Assembly (NCBI GenBank): GCA_037957365.1 | Contig: JARHVA010000639.1 | Coordinates: forward strand, 3,405,001-3,469,000 | From: Torreya grandis | Taxonomy: Eukaryota; Streptophyta; Pinopsida; Cupressales; Taxaceae | Direction of reading: 5' to 3' | Length of the DNA: 64,000 bases | Shown: positions 35,046 through 49,613 of the stretch, piece after piece | How positions within the stretch are numbered: position 1 is the first letter of the stretch | How the letters are laid out: each line of letters begins with the position of its first letter | Notes under the pieces: generated by a model | What the model was told of the DNA's origin: nothing | What the model saw: only the letters and a program-made list of their open reading frames with translations | Database searches by the model: none | Position numbers and translations under genes: made by a program

Positions 35046-36019
35046 ATTATTTAACCAAGTGTTATTTATTGAAATTCATTGCTTAGACTTGGTATACACA
35101 ATGAAAATGCTTTTAAGGCTTAATTTTACATTAAATAACACCTTCATCCCAAGTAAAAATTGACTAGACTACAATCAAAATTAGGACCAATATTTAGAAG
35201 ATAAAAAATGGGTACCATGATTTATAATAAATTAGTGTGTGTTATGCATGTAACAACAAATTAAATTAGAATTGATGAAATCATGTTATTTTCATTATAA
35301 AATATCAATGTTTAAATAAGCTTCACTAGCCTTGGTTAGATCTATAAGGTGAAAGTACTATAGATTTAGATAATTTGTTATCCAATGGAATGACCAATAA
35401 GATACTTATTTAAAAAATAATTTGATATTAAGACAAGAATTTCAATTTATAAAAACTATATGGGATACACTAAGCATTTTATTAGGGCATACATACTTTA
35501 ATAACAATCTAAAGGCCATCATGTTTACATAGTAAGTTTGAATGAGATAAAAATTAATAAGTGTAAGCATAAAAATTAATATACTCTTTTACTCACAAGG
35601 TATAAATTTTAATGTATTTTTCATTCTCATTCTCATTCTCATTCTCTTATTCTCTTATATATAATTTAATTTGGTAATTTTAGCATGATTTTTATCACAT
35701 GTGACTATTTCATGGTAATATGAGCTCTTGGGTATCCATGGAAAAGGGTCCTAGAAATGATTTCCAAACATTAGGAGTTGGTTTTAGGGTAAAACTTTAT
35801 GAATAAATGCTATGAATGGAAACTAGTCTAAAACCCTCGTAAAGCCCTCGTAATGACCCAATATGGAAGATATTGATATAAATTTCTCATAATGTATTGG
35901 ATGAACTAGTTTTATGATTGTATCATGGAGTGGTTTCTTCCAGGTGCCTCCAGGTGGCATTGATTTGTCATGTAAGTGAACCCCCCAAAAAAGTGCTTGT
36001 TTCTAAAAAATATGGTATA
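35046..36019. other. AT-rich unassigned segment with a short TCATTC-type microsatellite
   Basis: No frames. A six-base repeat (cattct/tcattc) runs about 35618-35660. The first ~0.7 kb of element D's left LTR would be expected here but is not recognisable, so a deletion or replacement has occurred. Confidence 0.4.
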
Positions 36020-36239
36020 GCAAGCAGAGCTAACTGAGTCAAAGTTACATAATGGATGGAATTTAAATATTGTGAATTTTAATTCATGTTAATGGTGGTT
36101 TTAAATCAAGTTACAAACCTCAAGAGTGTTAAATCGATCATGGAAGTTGAACTATTGTTAAAAGACCTAGTGAGAAAGACAATGAGAAAAACTAGGTGGA
36201 AGTGAGAATGAGATTAGGGATGAATTGTCATAGATTAGG

Positions 36240-37930
36240 TGATCCATAAACTACACTAATAAACTCAAAGTGAAGTTTTAAAACTATGGATTCTAAATTT
36301 ATAAAACTTAACAAATTATCAAAATACTCAAAAGAACTTGCAAATTGTTTAGCAAAAGTGTTCTTGGTTATCAAATTGGATTGGAACTGTTAATTGACTT
36401 TAAACTTCTATTTGCCAATTAAACTAGTTTTTGTTTTAAATCAAATGTCGTAAATTGTCAAATTTTGAAAAACTTGCATGTGTTCTTGTTTAATTAAAAA
36501 ATTAAAAAAATAATGTCAAACATGCAATAATTGACAAATTATTACATGAAATTGATAATAGAGTTCGGCATTTAACGCCTACGTCTCTAGGTCCACCCAA
36601 TAGTGAGGACAATTTCTATTAAATTTACATAAAAAATGGCTTAGAAATTATTCAAAACACTACACAACTTTCCTCAGCCTTGATCTCTATCCAAGAACTC
36701 GACCTCGTTGATATACTCAAGCTCGGCCACACGAAAATTCTTCCTCAGTCTTCAACCCCTTTCGAATGTGTTTTGGTCCCTTCACTCAAACTATTGCTCT
36801 ATCCAAATAATAATAAAAATTATTCTCTTTTTATTTACAAAATGTAATTAAAAAGGCTTACCCTCTGTGTATAAGGTTAGATATTGGAGAAAATTCCATT
36901 AGCTAGCTATCACCAAGCTTAAAACTAACTCTTGGCCTCTTAATAAAAAAACACAGTCCTGTGAAGGTTAAATTCAAATACAGGTTCATGCCTTTTATAT
37001 TTTTTGTGAACCCATAGCTCAAGTGGTCAAGACCTATACTTTTTGTATGGGAGGTCACGAATTCATGTTATCGGCCTTCTATTTAGGTGCTTTACTTATC
37101 TATTAGTCCCACATTAGTAAATGGGAATGGTTTTCAAGTCTTTTTAAAGAGTGGTGTTTACCTTGTCAAGTTTTGACCACCCTTTTGGTGGGCTCAAGGC
37201 ACCACATTTATCCTAGGATGTTGGTTTACCAACTTGGCTTATCTGTTGGTTGTTGTGATAACTTTGAAATGGCTCGGTCTTCAAGCTTAGCTCAGGGGTC
37301 TTCAATTCTCGAGCTTGACTTGTTAAGTAGTTGGAAGGGCCTTCGTGGCATAGCAATGTGGCAACTAGTGTTTCACCCATATGGATTAATGGGGCTCATC
37401 CATTCACTCTTGACCCTTGGTCGGTTACAATGCAATGGAAAGTTTACAATGCTTAGACATTAGTCCCACATGTGGGAAATAAAAGGCATAATAAGGATTT
37501 AAATACAATGGCATATGAATATAGATTCGAAGATGGATGCCAAGGCACCCCTCCTTAATCAAGTGTGTCAACCCTCACTGAGGGCCCCCAGTGAGCCAAT
37601 AGCAAGGCCCACGGTTTTCCATAGGACCATTGTCAAAGACCGGAGGCTGAAACCAAAACAAACACCAACCAATTTTTTTTGCATGAATGTACAAAATTGA
37701 CTACCACATGTCAACCTATGATTGGTTCGACTTGTCACATTCACATTGAGACATCTTGTGACACCTCCTTATTTTGCGTATCGTAAAATAAATTTAGAAA
37801 CCTATAACTTTTGCATATGATGTCCGATTTGAAAACCACAAAAAGTGCCAAAAATATCTCAATGATCTCTACATTTTTTAATTATTTTCATCATGACTTG
37901 GAAACATTTTCCGAACCAAACTCTGGATCA
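36240..37930. mobile_element. solo-LTR-like insertion inside element D left LTR (TSD TTAGG)
   Basis: The 1691-bp insert starts TGATCCA and ends TGGATCA (7-bp terminal inverted repeat with TG...CA). It is flanked by TTAGG at 36235-36239 and 37931-37935. The right LTR of D shows the empty site with one copy (ATTAGGAATTAATA near 43262). The insert is richer in GC and CpG than its surroundings, contains 'cggcatttaacgcctacg' near 36566 and 'tagtcccacatta' near 37106, and two frames (37173-37463, 37515-37700) with no recognisable product. A solo LTR is the best reading; a short TIR transposon is possible. Confidence 0.65.
37012..37075 (+). ncRNA. tRNA-derived SINE-like Pol III promoter (A and B boxes)
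   Basis: TAGCTCAAGTGG at 37015-37026 fits an A box. 'gaattcatgtt' at 37059-37069 resembles a decayed B box (GGTTCGANTC) at the right spacing (33 bp). Text between them ('tttttgtatgggaggtcac') recalls the tRNA-like head of plant SINEs. No poly-A or target duplication was found. Confidence 0.4.
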
Positions 37931-38120
37931 TTAGGAATGAATATAATTACATTGGGTTTGTTTTAAATACCTATAACACATGTCCATATTGGTTATATAT
38001 TTTTGAGGTAATTGAAAATGTTGAATTTTTTTTGACAAGATGACCTATCTAGTGAAGATGATGTAGTGAATATGTAAACTTGAGAGATATGTATGTAAAA
38101 TTAATATTGTCACTAGACCA

Positions 38121-38501
<381 letters not shown>

Positions 38502-40549
38502 TTACCTTATGATCCCATAATGTCATACACATATATCAATATTTCCTAAAATTTCCCACATAGGTGTTGAAAGACATAATCACCATGACTGGTCCACAAG
38601 GCAAAATGGTAGTTTTAGGTATGCAAGATGGAGAGATGAGTTTGAGACGTTATATAATGTGTTAATATATATATAGTACACATATTAATGTTTTTTGGGA
38701 TATATATTACCTATACATGATTTATATAAGGTTTAGAGTTAGTTTAATAAGTTGAATTAAGGAAGCTAAAGGTGGCTTGTTTGGCTATGTAAGAACTGTG
38801 AAAGGGAAGCTTAACAAATTGGTCTACAAGACTATAACTTGTGATTTTTATATTTTAGGATGTTATATAAGTAAATTATGAATTATTAATTCTAATTATA
38901 TGTCTTGGAAGTGTCACTATAGAATTTGAAGACAACATTCATCTAGACTATGTTTTGGAGCATTCAAGGAATTTTTTGTGTTAGTAAGATTGATGTTCTT
39001 GAGTCATTATGTAGATTTTTGAGGTGTAAAAATATTTTTATTATGTTATAAATATTCTATATGATCTTATATATTAATATATATTGTTTTAAACTTATTA
39101 TAGTGATGTCTAAGGTCAAATTGCTAATGACTGGGTTCTGAGCAAATTGGTAGTTTTGAGTGAGCTTTTTGATGAGGTGTTCTTGAGTCTTTGGCACTTG
39201 ATATAATATGTTTAATGGAATTTTTTATGACCTTGAGGTAACTAATTTTAAATCCATATGTTTTTTTTTTCCTATAATATATTTCTATAGGTGTTATGAG
39301 CTTCATCTTTGAAAATAGTGTTTTTGGGGTCATTAGGCCTAACATGTCTTTAAGGCCTAATGGTGCTCTCAAGGTGTAAGTGAAGGATTTTTAAATTATT
39401 GAGAATGAAAGAGGTTATCTGAGGTTCCCATAAATTTTTTTAAAATGTTTTATTTCTTTTTTGAGGGCCATTTGGTACATATAGGTTCATGTTATTCCAT
39501 GGAAAGGATAGACCTAATTGTAATTAGGTCTCTAGTAGGCCTAAGAAGAGAAGGTGGTATAAATGTGTTTGGATGACCTAGTGGTGATATTATTTTAATT
39601 TAATATTATGTGTAACATGTCATAATACATTTTTTTTGTTTTTAACCTGATGGATTAGTGCTTTTTATGACAAAGAATGTAAATGATCTAGTGATGTGTA
39701 TTTATACAAATCCTAGTTAGGCTAATTATGTGTGTTGTGGAGAAGGTTATAATGAGAGAATAAGAGAGTAGATTGTGAATACTTATGTGGTATTAAACAC
39801 AATAAAAATAGGGTAAATATATTATGATAAAAATATAGCCAAGTTTCTACATGTGGATGTCAAGGTCAATTGACCTAATAAGCCTAATAAGAGGCATGTT
39901 GAGCGAAGAAGCCTAAAGGCTATTTTGAGAGCGGTAGAAGGTTGATAATATTTGAATGAGTTGATTTTATATAGAGATAATATCAGAGATGAATCATATA
40001 TGTGTTCATAAAGTATGAAAATGAGTTTAATAATAGGTCATCATCTGTTGGTTGAGCAACATGGTGTCTTGAGGTGATTAAGTTAGTCTTGGCTAAGTTG
40101 GTGATTTGTCAAGAAGGAGTAAGATATAAATCGAAAGTTTGTGGTTGTATAAGTGTTATTTAATTATTTTATTTGGTGATGATTCACTTATGGGGTTTAT
40201 TCCTCCTTGAAATTTTATGCTTGTTAAAGGGCTAGTCAAGTTAGTACTTGATTAGTGAGGGGTTGGTTCTCCTTATGGGGCTAATGCCTCACTAAATATT
40301 GATTCATTAATTATATGACTATATTATAAGTTGTGATTTAATGGGTTTTATCCCCATTAGGGTTTCCCATATATCTCTTGTGTTCATATGTTATATGCTT
40401 ATGTGGATGCTTGTTTGTGTATTAGTTGATGTATGTATTTGAAAGAATAATTCATGAATTATAAGTGAAATTTAATGATTGTTTTAAGGGCACTGATTCA
40501 CCTTGCTCCCCCCTCCCCCCCACCATATCATTTTATATGCTTCCAATAA

Positions 40550-40567
40550 TGATATAAAATCATGATT
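40550..40567 (+). promoter_or_regulatory. element D primer-binding site (tRNA-iMet-like)
   Basis: TGATATAAAATCATGATT begins one base after the left LTR. It matches the initiator-Met primer-binding site (TGGTATCAGAGCATGGTT type) at 13 of 18 positions, three of the rest being G-to-A. Confidence 0.5.
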
Positions 40568-42365
40568 ATTTGAATGAGTCCTAACATCCGAAAGGTGATT
40601 CTAATAAACACAAGCATGAAATATGATGATGCCAATGTTTAGAATGATTGTAATGATGATCTACCAAAGAATGATGACACTATTAGAGCTAATTAAGAAG
40701 AAGGATTATGTATAAACCAATTAAAAATTTAAGCCTAAGTTGGTAGCAAGTCCATAAGGGCAATGAATAGATGTTGATGGAAAGGTACAGGTCCAAGTGT
40801 CTCATATCTGCTTTATTGATGTTGTGTTGAGAATATTACATGGATAGAATATGTCAAGTAATCAAGGTGTCTTTTAGAACCTTGTTCTAGGTCTTGTAAT
40901 AAAGTATGTGTAGATATCTTAGTGAAGTATGTAAGCCTAGGTGTTTGAGAAGTTGTGATTGCAAGATTTGGGTTACAAGGTATTTGTATGATGAATTGAT
41001 CAAACTAAGTCATATTCATGATAATGTCTAAAAATCTCATAGAAATAAGGGGAGACAATCGTGATCCAAGAGTAGGTGTGTATTCCAATAAAATATGTAG
41101 CATTCATGAAGATAGTTGGTTATGAGCCTATTTATGTTGAGGTTTAGAATTGGTTTCAAGAGCTTGTTGAAAGTGGTTAACTATGTTATATGCATAGTGA
41201 GACTAAGTTGAAATTTTTGAGTGTTATTATGAGGGTATAAAGTATAAGAACAAAGGAAGAGCTTCTATGTTCAATTTTTTCATTTCAGTTTTTTTAATAT
41301 CTAATATGTATCTGAGTGTATAAATACCTAAGAAGATTATTGTACCTTATGGGCATGATCAATGGTGGATAAGGGTAAGTAGCAGATCTATGTTTTGGTC
41401 ATAAACATTGAAGGAGTTTGTCCTATACATTTGAAAGATGAGATTAAGTTCATAAAGAATAAGTATATACTATTTGTATAGTTAGTTTTGGTGATGATGC
41501 AAATATTTGAATCATATGACATGACTAGCATGTAATGAGTGTTTCAAGACTCCATAGGACAATAAGACCTAGAAGAGCTTTCATGAAATGAAAAAATTTG
41601 TAAATACATTTGTAGTTAAATGAACATCATATGTAGTATCTTTAAATGAATCATGATAAATTAAAGTGATCTAAGTGCTCAAGAAAAGTTATATAGTGCT
41701 TTACTTGTCTTAACAGTCAAGTGGAACATAGATTGGTCTCCAGAACCAATGTGAACATTAGAGCAAATTTATCTATGAGAATAGAGATAATATGAGGATC
41801 ATTAAAGAGAAATTTAACATGATATATATATGCCTTAAATAATATCATATAATCAAAGTGAAACCATGAAAAACTAGTGAGTGTAAGAAGATTGTAGAGT
41901 TAGTTTATTAAGTGAGTATAAAGAGTTAAGCATTCTATGTACATCAAGATGACTTTAAGGTTCTTAATTAAATGTCAAGGTGAGGTTTACCAATGAGTAT
42001 TATGAGTGTGATAAATTGGTTTCATTCATGCCAAAGACAAGGGGGAGTTTCCTCTTCAGTTATTAATAGATATCAAGTAAGGAGAGTGAGATTCATGTAT
42101 TTAAGGTATGCATAAGTTTAAGGGGAGCATGGTTGAGTACTTCTACAAGTTAATCTCATGTTTAATTAATCAAAGGAAGATTGATATTTTATAGGAGAGA
42201 GAATTTTTTAGGTCTAAGGATCATATGGTAGTATTTTTAGAGATGACCCTTTGTCATTAATGTCAAAGGGGGAGAAATACTAGATTAGGAGAAAGACCAG
42301 TTTAAGGGAAATCCATCTTGGGGAGATGAGAATGATCTAATTTGTTAGAGTGTTTACCATAAATG
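40568..42365 (+). other. element D internal region, no coding capacity
   Basis: 1.8 kb, with stops in all frames and no gag or pol similarity. Purine motifs 'aagggggagtttcc' (near 42038) and 'gtcaaagggggagaaat' (near 42262) resemble sequence found before 3' LTRs of plant Copia elements. Confidence 0.5.
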
Positions 42366-42379
42366 AAAAAGGGGAAGAT
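42366..42379 (+). promoter_or_regulatory. element D polypurine tract
   Basis: AAAAAGGGGAAGAT directly precedes the right LTR, in the position expected for the plus-strand primer. Confidence 0.6.
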
Positions 42380-45300
42380 TATTGAGGTATGTTCATGTTG
42401 TTTTTTTGATACATTGATGTTTTCATTGATGACAAGTTTTATTAAGTGTCATTAATGTCTTATAAATGTTCTTATGATGTTGCATGGTTAGTGTTCATGA
42501 TGACTTAAACATGGTTTTGTAGTCTTTGATTTCTATATGAGGTATTGGCACAATGTTGTGGTGTGATAACCTCATGATCCTATTGGGAGTATTTTTGTCT
42601 TTAGATAATCCTAATTAAATAATGTTCTTAGTTGATATAATTAAGATATATCTTGTTTGAGTTCAAGTCTTTGAGTACTAGGTGTTTTGAGAAGCATAGT
42701 CTAGCCCTATGAGAAGGTGTATGCATGAAACATAATGAAGCTTGTTTATTTTTGTCAATATAGGAATTAGAGAATTTATAAAGTTATTTAATCATGATAA
42801 TGAGGCAAATAATTATTCTTAAGAGTTCCAAGGTCAGTTTTGAGGCTTAATCATTGCATGAAGAGACCTAGCAAGAAGGCATTAGCTTGGTAACATGATG
42901 AGGTGAATAGTATGAGGATTGTGAGAATAATATTGGTAGTGTGTGATCATGGTATGGGGTTTTATAACATGAATATGAGGTTTTAATATTATTTCAATAG
43001 GTTTTAAGGTGTGTTCAAGGTCTAAGTGTGGCTTACAAGTATAAGCCTAGTGTGCAAAGAGATAGGGTTGATTGAGTAAAATTTTCAAAATGGATCGAGG
43101 TTGAATATTTTTAATTTTAATTCATGTTCATGGTGGTTTTTTAGAAATTTATATACCTCAGGAGTGCTAAACCAATCATGTAAGTTGACCTATTGCTAAA
43201 AGACTTGGTGAGAAAAACTAGAAAGATGTGAGAATGAGATTAGAGATGAGTTGTTAGAGATTAGGAATTAATAAAATTACATGGGATTGTTTTTAAATAC
43301 ATATAACACATGTAAATATTGGTTATATATTCTGTAGGTCATTATAAATGTTATTCACAAGATGACCTGTCTAGTGAAGATGAGACAGTGAAGATGTAAT
43401 GTTGAGAGATTGGTCTACAAAACCAATATTGTCACTAAAACATGATATCTCTCAATATGATAGTTACATAATGATATAATAAGACAATAAACATGTATAA
43501 ATAGTTACTAAAATTTCCCACACAAGTTCTAAAAGACATAATCACCATGATTGGTCCTCAAGGTAAAATGGCAGTTTTAGGTATGCAAGATGGAGTGATG
43601 AATTTGAGATGTTACATCATGATTTAATGTATATATTTAAAATATTAATTTTTTTGGATATATATCACCTATAAAAATTTTATATAATGTTTTTATTTAG
43701 TTTAATAAGTTGAAATATGGAATCCAAAAATGTCTTGTTTGGTTGTGTAAGAACTATGAAAGAGAAGCTTAACAAATTGGTCTACAAGACCAATAGTTGG
43801 CACTATAACTTGTGATATTTATATTATATGATGTTATATAATTGTCATATTAAATATTAATGTGAATTATATGTCTTTTAATTATCCTTATAGAAGCTAA
43901 AGACAACATTCATTAGTACTGTGTATCGAAGCATTTATGTAGTTTTCTATGTGTTAGTAAGATTGATGTTCTTAAGTCATTATGCCCATTTTGGAAGTAC
44001 AAAAATAATTTGATGATGTTATAAATATGAAATGTGATCTTATACATGAATTTATAGTGTTGTAAAGTTCCTATACTAATTTTTGAGGTCAAATTACTAA
44101 TGACTAGGTTATAAATAAATTAGTAGTTCTGAGTGAGCTTTTTGATGAGGTGTTATTGGGTCTTTAGAGCCTGATACAAGATGTTTCATGTAATTTTTTA
44201 TGACCCTAATTTAATTAATTTTCCATAAATATGTTTATTATTCCTATAATTTATTTTTATAGGTGGTATGAGCTTCATCTTTAAAGATAGTGTTTTTGGG
44301 GTAATTAGGCCTAATAGGTCTTTAAGGCTTAATGGTACTCTCAAGGTGTGAGAAAAGGATTTTTAACCTATTGAGAATGAAAGAGGTTATTTTAGGTTTA
44401 CATATAATTATTTAAAATGTTTTATTTCTTTGGTGAGGTCCATTTAGTTCATATAGGTTCAGGTCATTCCATGGAAAGGATAGACCTAATTGGAATTAGG
44501 TTTCTAGTAGGTCTAAGAAGAGAAGGTGGTCTAAATGTGTTTGGCCAACCTAATAGTGATCTTATTTTGATTTATTATAGTGTGTAATGTGTCCTAATAC
44601 ATTTTTTGGGTCTGACCCTAATGTATTAGTTCTTGGATGACAAAGAGTATAAGTGATCTAGTGATGTGTATTTATACAAGGCCTATTTGGGCTAATTATG
44701 TGTGCTATGGAGAAGCTTATAATGAGAGAATAAGAGGGTAGATTATGAATAATTATGAGATTTTTAAGACCATAAAAATAGGGTACAAATAATATTATAA
44801 ACATATAACCAAGTTTTTTCATGAGATGTCAAGGTCAATTGACCTAGTAAGCCTATTAAGAGGCATGTCGAGTGAAGGAACCTAAAGGCTATTTTGAGAG
44901 GGGTAGAAGGTTGAGAAGAGATGAATTATTTGATTTTATATTGATAAAAAATAATATATGCATCATATATATGTTATTTATGTATTATAGTGAGTAAAAT
45001 TTAGATAAAGAGAAGATATAGAGCTGAAGAAGAGGTCACTATCTATTGGTTGAGTAACAAGGTGTCTTGAGGTGATCAAGTTGGTCTTGGTTGAGTTGGT
45101 GATTTGTCAAGAAGGAGTGAGAAATACCTTGAAATTTTAAGTTTTAATATGTTTTATTTAATTGGTTTAGTTGGTTTTAAGTCATTTAGGGTGTTGGTGC
45201 CTCCTTACAAATTGGTTCTTGCTAAAGGTCTAGTTGTGTTGGTGCTTGCCTAGTGAGGGGTTGGTGCTCCTTATGGGGTTGGTGCCTCACTAAATATTGA

Positions 45301-45532
45301 TTAATTGATTATAGGATTGTATTACAAGATATGATTCATTGGTTTTTATCCCCCATGACGTTTTACTACATATCTCTTGTGTTCATATGTTTTAAGTTTA
45401 AGTGGATGCTTGTTTATGAATTAGTTGATGTATGTATTTGAATGAATGATTTATGAATGATAAGTGAAAATAAATGATTATTTTAAGGTCACTAATTCAC
45501 CCTCCCCCCTCTTGGTGGTTTTGATTCCAACA
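42380..45532 (+). repeat. element D right LTR
   Basis: 3153 bp, starting TATTGAGGTATG (TG changed to TA) and ending TTCCAACA. From 43060 on it aligns with the left LTR. No conserved frame. Confidence 0.75.
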
Positions 45533-47917
45533 CTTTGTTATTTATTTATTTTGTAAAGATAGTTATGTTATTGGTAATGTATGTTTAAAAGGTAAACAAT
45601 GCTTTATAACAATATTGATTAGATAACCAAATAAAAAAAATAAAAAGTAAGACATGTAGAGGAAAAAAATATATGTAATAAAATCCATGGGCCATGACCT
45701 ATATGATTTGGATTTTAAGAGTTACACCAATGAATATTTCCTTAAACAAGATAACTAAAATCTCAATCTCAATACTAAATAGTACTAGAAACAAGTCATC
45801 TTAGAAGGGAAGGGAAACACAAAATGGTGGAAAAGTTAGGTTTTCTTAAAAATATGAAGCCAAGAGCTGTGGAGAGGGAAGTTGGAGACCATATATATCA
45901 TAAATGACTAGAACTGAAGGGTACCCTTTTGACTAAATCAGATAAACTTCTCAAAGTAGATACTTAAAAAATTGTGTAGTTTTTTCCCCTTCTTTATATT
46001 CTATTCCCAAAATTTTATTCCACTTAAAAAGAAGAAGAAAAAGAAGAAAGTGGCACTTCCTTACCCAAGAATGTTTGCATTTATGTTTTCCTCTCTAGTG
46101 TACCTCCATCCTAGTGGATCGACCATGAGATAGAGTTCAATCTTGAAGAGATTATCTCAAATCATGAACCTTGGTATTCAACCCTTTTAAAAAATTCACA
46201 TGCATAATGCATTCCACCTTCACTACCTAAATAGTATAATCCACTAAAATACTTGGTATCAAGGAAGCATGTATTCAAGTCTATTCTACTAATATTTTAT
46301 AATAAATTTATGGCATTATACATATCTTGGTCATGCATATGAGGCTAGGTAATTGTAGAATTATGCCACACGTCCAACATCTCCATGGTCTTATTATTTG
46401 AATAGATCAACATAAATCTTGTATTCACTATATTTCTCACATCATATGGATGGCCAGACTAACTATCACATGACATTTCAAAATATGCATTCCTTGAAAA
46501 TATTTGAAATGGGTTTCAAAGCCATAAGATATATGAATCATGTTCAAAATTAACAATAGAATAGTGAAAAAGTTATAGATAGATATATATATATAAATAT
46601 AAATATATAAAATTTAGATAATGTTTCTTTAAAAATTGAACACTGATAAGAATTTTTTTGTTTTTTCATTTCTAAATTAAACACCCATAAGAATAATCAC
46701 TAATTTATAGGTAATATAGCACACCAATAAAATGAAACCTCAAAATTACTTTTCTCTAGCACTCATAAGAACAATCATTTTATACATTTTGATCCATAAC
46801 ATTGTTTTTTATTTTATTAATTTATTTTAATATTTAATAGTATATATATTTCAAATATATTTATCTAAAAAAGATTCATAAATATTCAAGGTTTTTATAT
46901 TATATTTTATGTATACAATATTGATTAATAACATTAGTATTTGGTGTTTTTTTTAAATCATCAAATATTATCAATTCAGTTGCATCAATATGTTTTATTA
47001 TAAAAACAAATGGCAAAAAAGTTGGCTCTAAATTTCATCATATAACTTTATTTTTTTAAAATTAAATGAAAACCAAATAAATATTAACATTAACATTGAA
47101 CTAACTTAACATTATAAGACACATATCCATGCAATAATTAATTTATATCATTACTAATTTAAGTTTTCCTTGTTTTTAATTATTTACTAACTTAAACAAT
47201 GTAAGATTATTCAAAATTTACATTAGATTTTTAATTTTAGATCCTCGATCCATCCTTTTATGGCGTATTTCCTTATTTTTATTTGTACTCTTTTAAGAAA
47301 TAATTTCTTCTTAAACTTTTTAAAAATATATATTAATAGTTAAATTTTAATGTTTTAATATATTATATTTATATTTTAAATAATAAAAATTATAATTAAA
47401 TTAAAAAAATATATGAAAATAACAAAAGCAATGTTTGTGGTGTTTGGGGTCAGAGTAATGTAGGTAGATGAATTGTGTATGTTATAACAAATCCATGGAA
47501 AGTGGTTTTATAATTTCAATCCATCTTTCTATCCATCATAATCGTTAGGATGTAGCCAATATTTTGTAAGAGTAATTTTGTACATAATATTTATCTTTGG
47601 AAATATTATTCCTCTAATTGGTTCCCAAATAGCTATCATCTGAAGGTAAATCATTTTACATATGCCTACAAATCATGCAATAATTTTATCAAGAATGGTA
47701 CTTAAATTTATTATGGTATCAAATACATTTTTTTAATGTTCTTCATTCATTCATTTTGAGTGCTCTTTTTCATCCATTCTCCCCGCACAACCACTCAAGG
47801 GGGAGTCATTCATAATCATTTAAAGACACCTAAGGAATCACATTTTTACATCCTTTCCACTCTACTTTTATTTATTCTTGGAAAAGGCATTACTTCTTAT
47901 AGTCACAATACCCTTTC
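45533..47917. other. AT-rich unassigned segment
   Basis: No coding similarity or paired repeat was recognised. 46560-47420 is particularly AT-rich (short ATATAAAT tracts near 46590). Frames around 47760 are short and featureless. Confidence 0.35.
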
Positions 47918-48790
47918 AAAGAGGAGAAAATGTAGACACTTAAATTCCATCAAAATTAGTGTCATAATTAACTTTACTTAATATCGACACACTAACTCAG
48001 CCACCATCCTAAGGTCCACTAACATCATTTCCCTCCCCTTTTAAAATAGTTGATTAATAAATATTAATTATTTACTTGTCACACATAATTCCACAAAACT
48101 AATTACAATATGCAATTTTAAAGTCCCCAAACATCTTCCACATATTTTTCAACCAAGTGTTGAGTCATCCAATCACTTACTCAACCAATTATTGAATTAT
48201 TATTGAACATTTCAACAAACATGGTGAGCCATCTAACTACCTTGGCTCATTCATGACAAACTTTCAACTACCAACTAACTTCTCCTTTATTTATTAAACA
48301 AATAAGAAATTGGTATCTTCCACTTAAATGAGGACTCAAATCTGATTGTTCAAAATTAACATAGTCCAAAAAATTTATATTATTCCCAACCATCCATATT
48401 CTCATCTAAAAGATTATAAATTTAAATGGAACCCTCTATTATCATCATCCACTATCAAGATATTTAATTGTTATCAAAATTACCTTCTTCATCCATTGAG
48501 AATAAACAAATCATGTCTTTACGCTACTAAAATTTCCTTTGCATTGGAGATTAAACTGAGCATCCACATTCATACTTTCAAGAGAAAATCAAAGTCAATC
48601 AAATGAGAAGGAATTGTCTTTTATTTTGACTAATTTTTGTATTGTATCTCTAACTAAGGTTTTAGATTAGTCTCAAAGTAAGAATTCAATTATTTTTTTG
48701 TTTTTTTAGTAGTAATTTATAATTTATAGCTATCATATTTTTTAATTTATTACATGACATTGCATGGTTATTTTCTCACTTACTTTCACA
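47918..48790 (+). repeat. LTR start related to element B, with polypurine tract
   Basis: AAAGAGGAGAAAA at 47918-47930 is followed by TGTAGACACTTAAA, identical to the first 14 bases of element B's 5' LTR. This is the arrangement of a polypurine tract and a 3' LTR. The right boundary ('ctttcaca' near 48790) is a guess, and no partner LTR lies in the window. Confidence 0.35.
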
Positions 48791-49613
48791 TTATTATCTT
48801 ACTAGACATATGATTTGTTGAATATACTAATGTTATAAGTTACATATTTACATTAAATTTAAGTATTCATGCATGTTTTTCATGTTTGTGTTCTTAATTC
48901 ATGTATTGTGTGTATTGATCTTATTTGGATCATGCACATTTTAACATGTCATTGTTTTTGTCTCTAAGCCTTATTGTGTGTTTCTATTTGTGTGAGTGAC
49001 ATTTGAACATGTCCCGTAGATATGACCTCATGGCTTTGTTGTGTGTATTGTGTGCTTGTCCAGGACTTTTGTTTTCTTAGTTTTTATATTTCATGATGAA
49101 CATTATGCATTATCCCATTTTTTTATGTCATGATGGATGTCATATATCCTCCCAAACGTTCTCTATATCAGCTAAAATTACTCAGTATATGATCATTATT
49201 CATTATGTTTCTCATTATTATCATCTATCTTGACATGATGCCATGCATGTTTGGTGTAACATGCATATGTAATTACTATATTGCTTGGTTTATCTTTGAT
49301 GATGTCATGATATCCAATCTTATCATTACTACTCTAATTTTCAATATTTTATATAATGTCATTTCCATAACTTTCTTATTTTGGTCCAAGTTATTGTATA
49401 AGATTCACAACTCACCTCAAAATAGGGTGCATAAACAGTGGCTTGCCTTAGAGACTAAAATGAAATGTTTCACTTCATAGATATAAAAATACAATCTTTT
49501 GTCAGTTGATCATAGGATATACTTAGATTTTACTCAAAAATTAGTTTCAGACAATAATGATCCATTTTTTTAGATATGCATATTCATTATTTTAGAGTAT
49601 ATCAATATTAATG
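48791..49613. other. T-rich unassigned segment
   Basis: The hydrophobic frame at 49205-49480 has no homologue I recognise and is likely chance in T-rich sequence. Confidence 0.3.

Noticed and set aside
35618..35660. TCATTC tandem hexamers as a telomere-type repeat
   Set aside because: Unit is not TTTAGGG or a known plant telomere variant; it is an ordinary short microsatellite.
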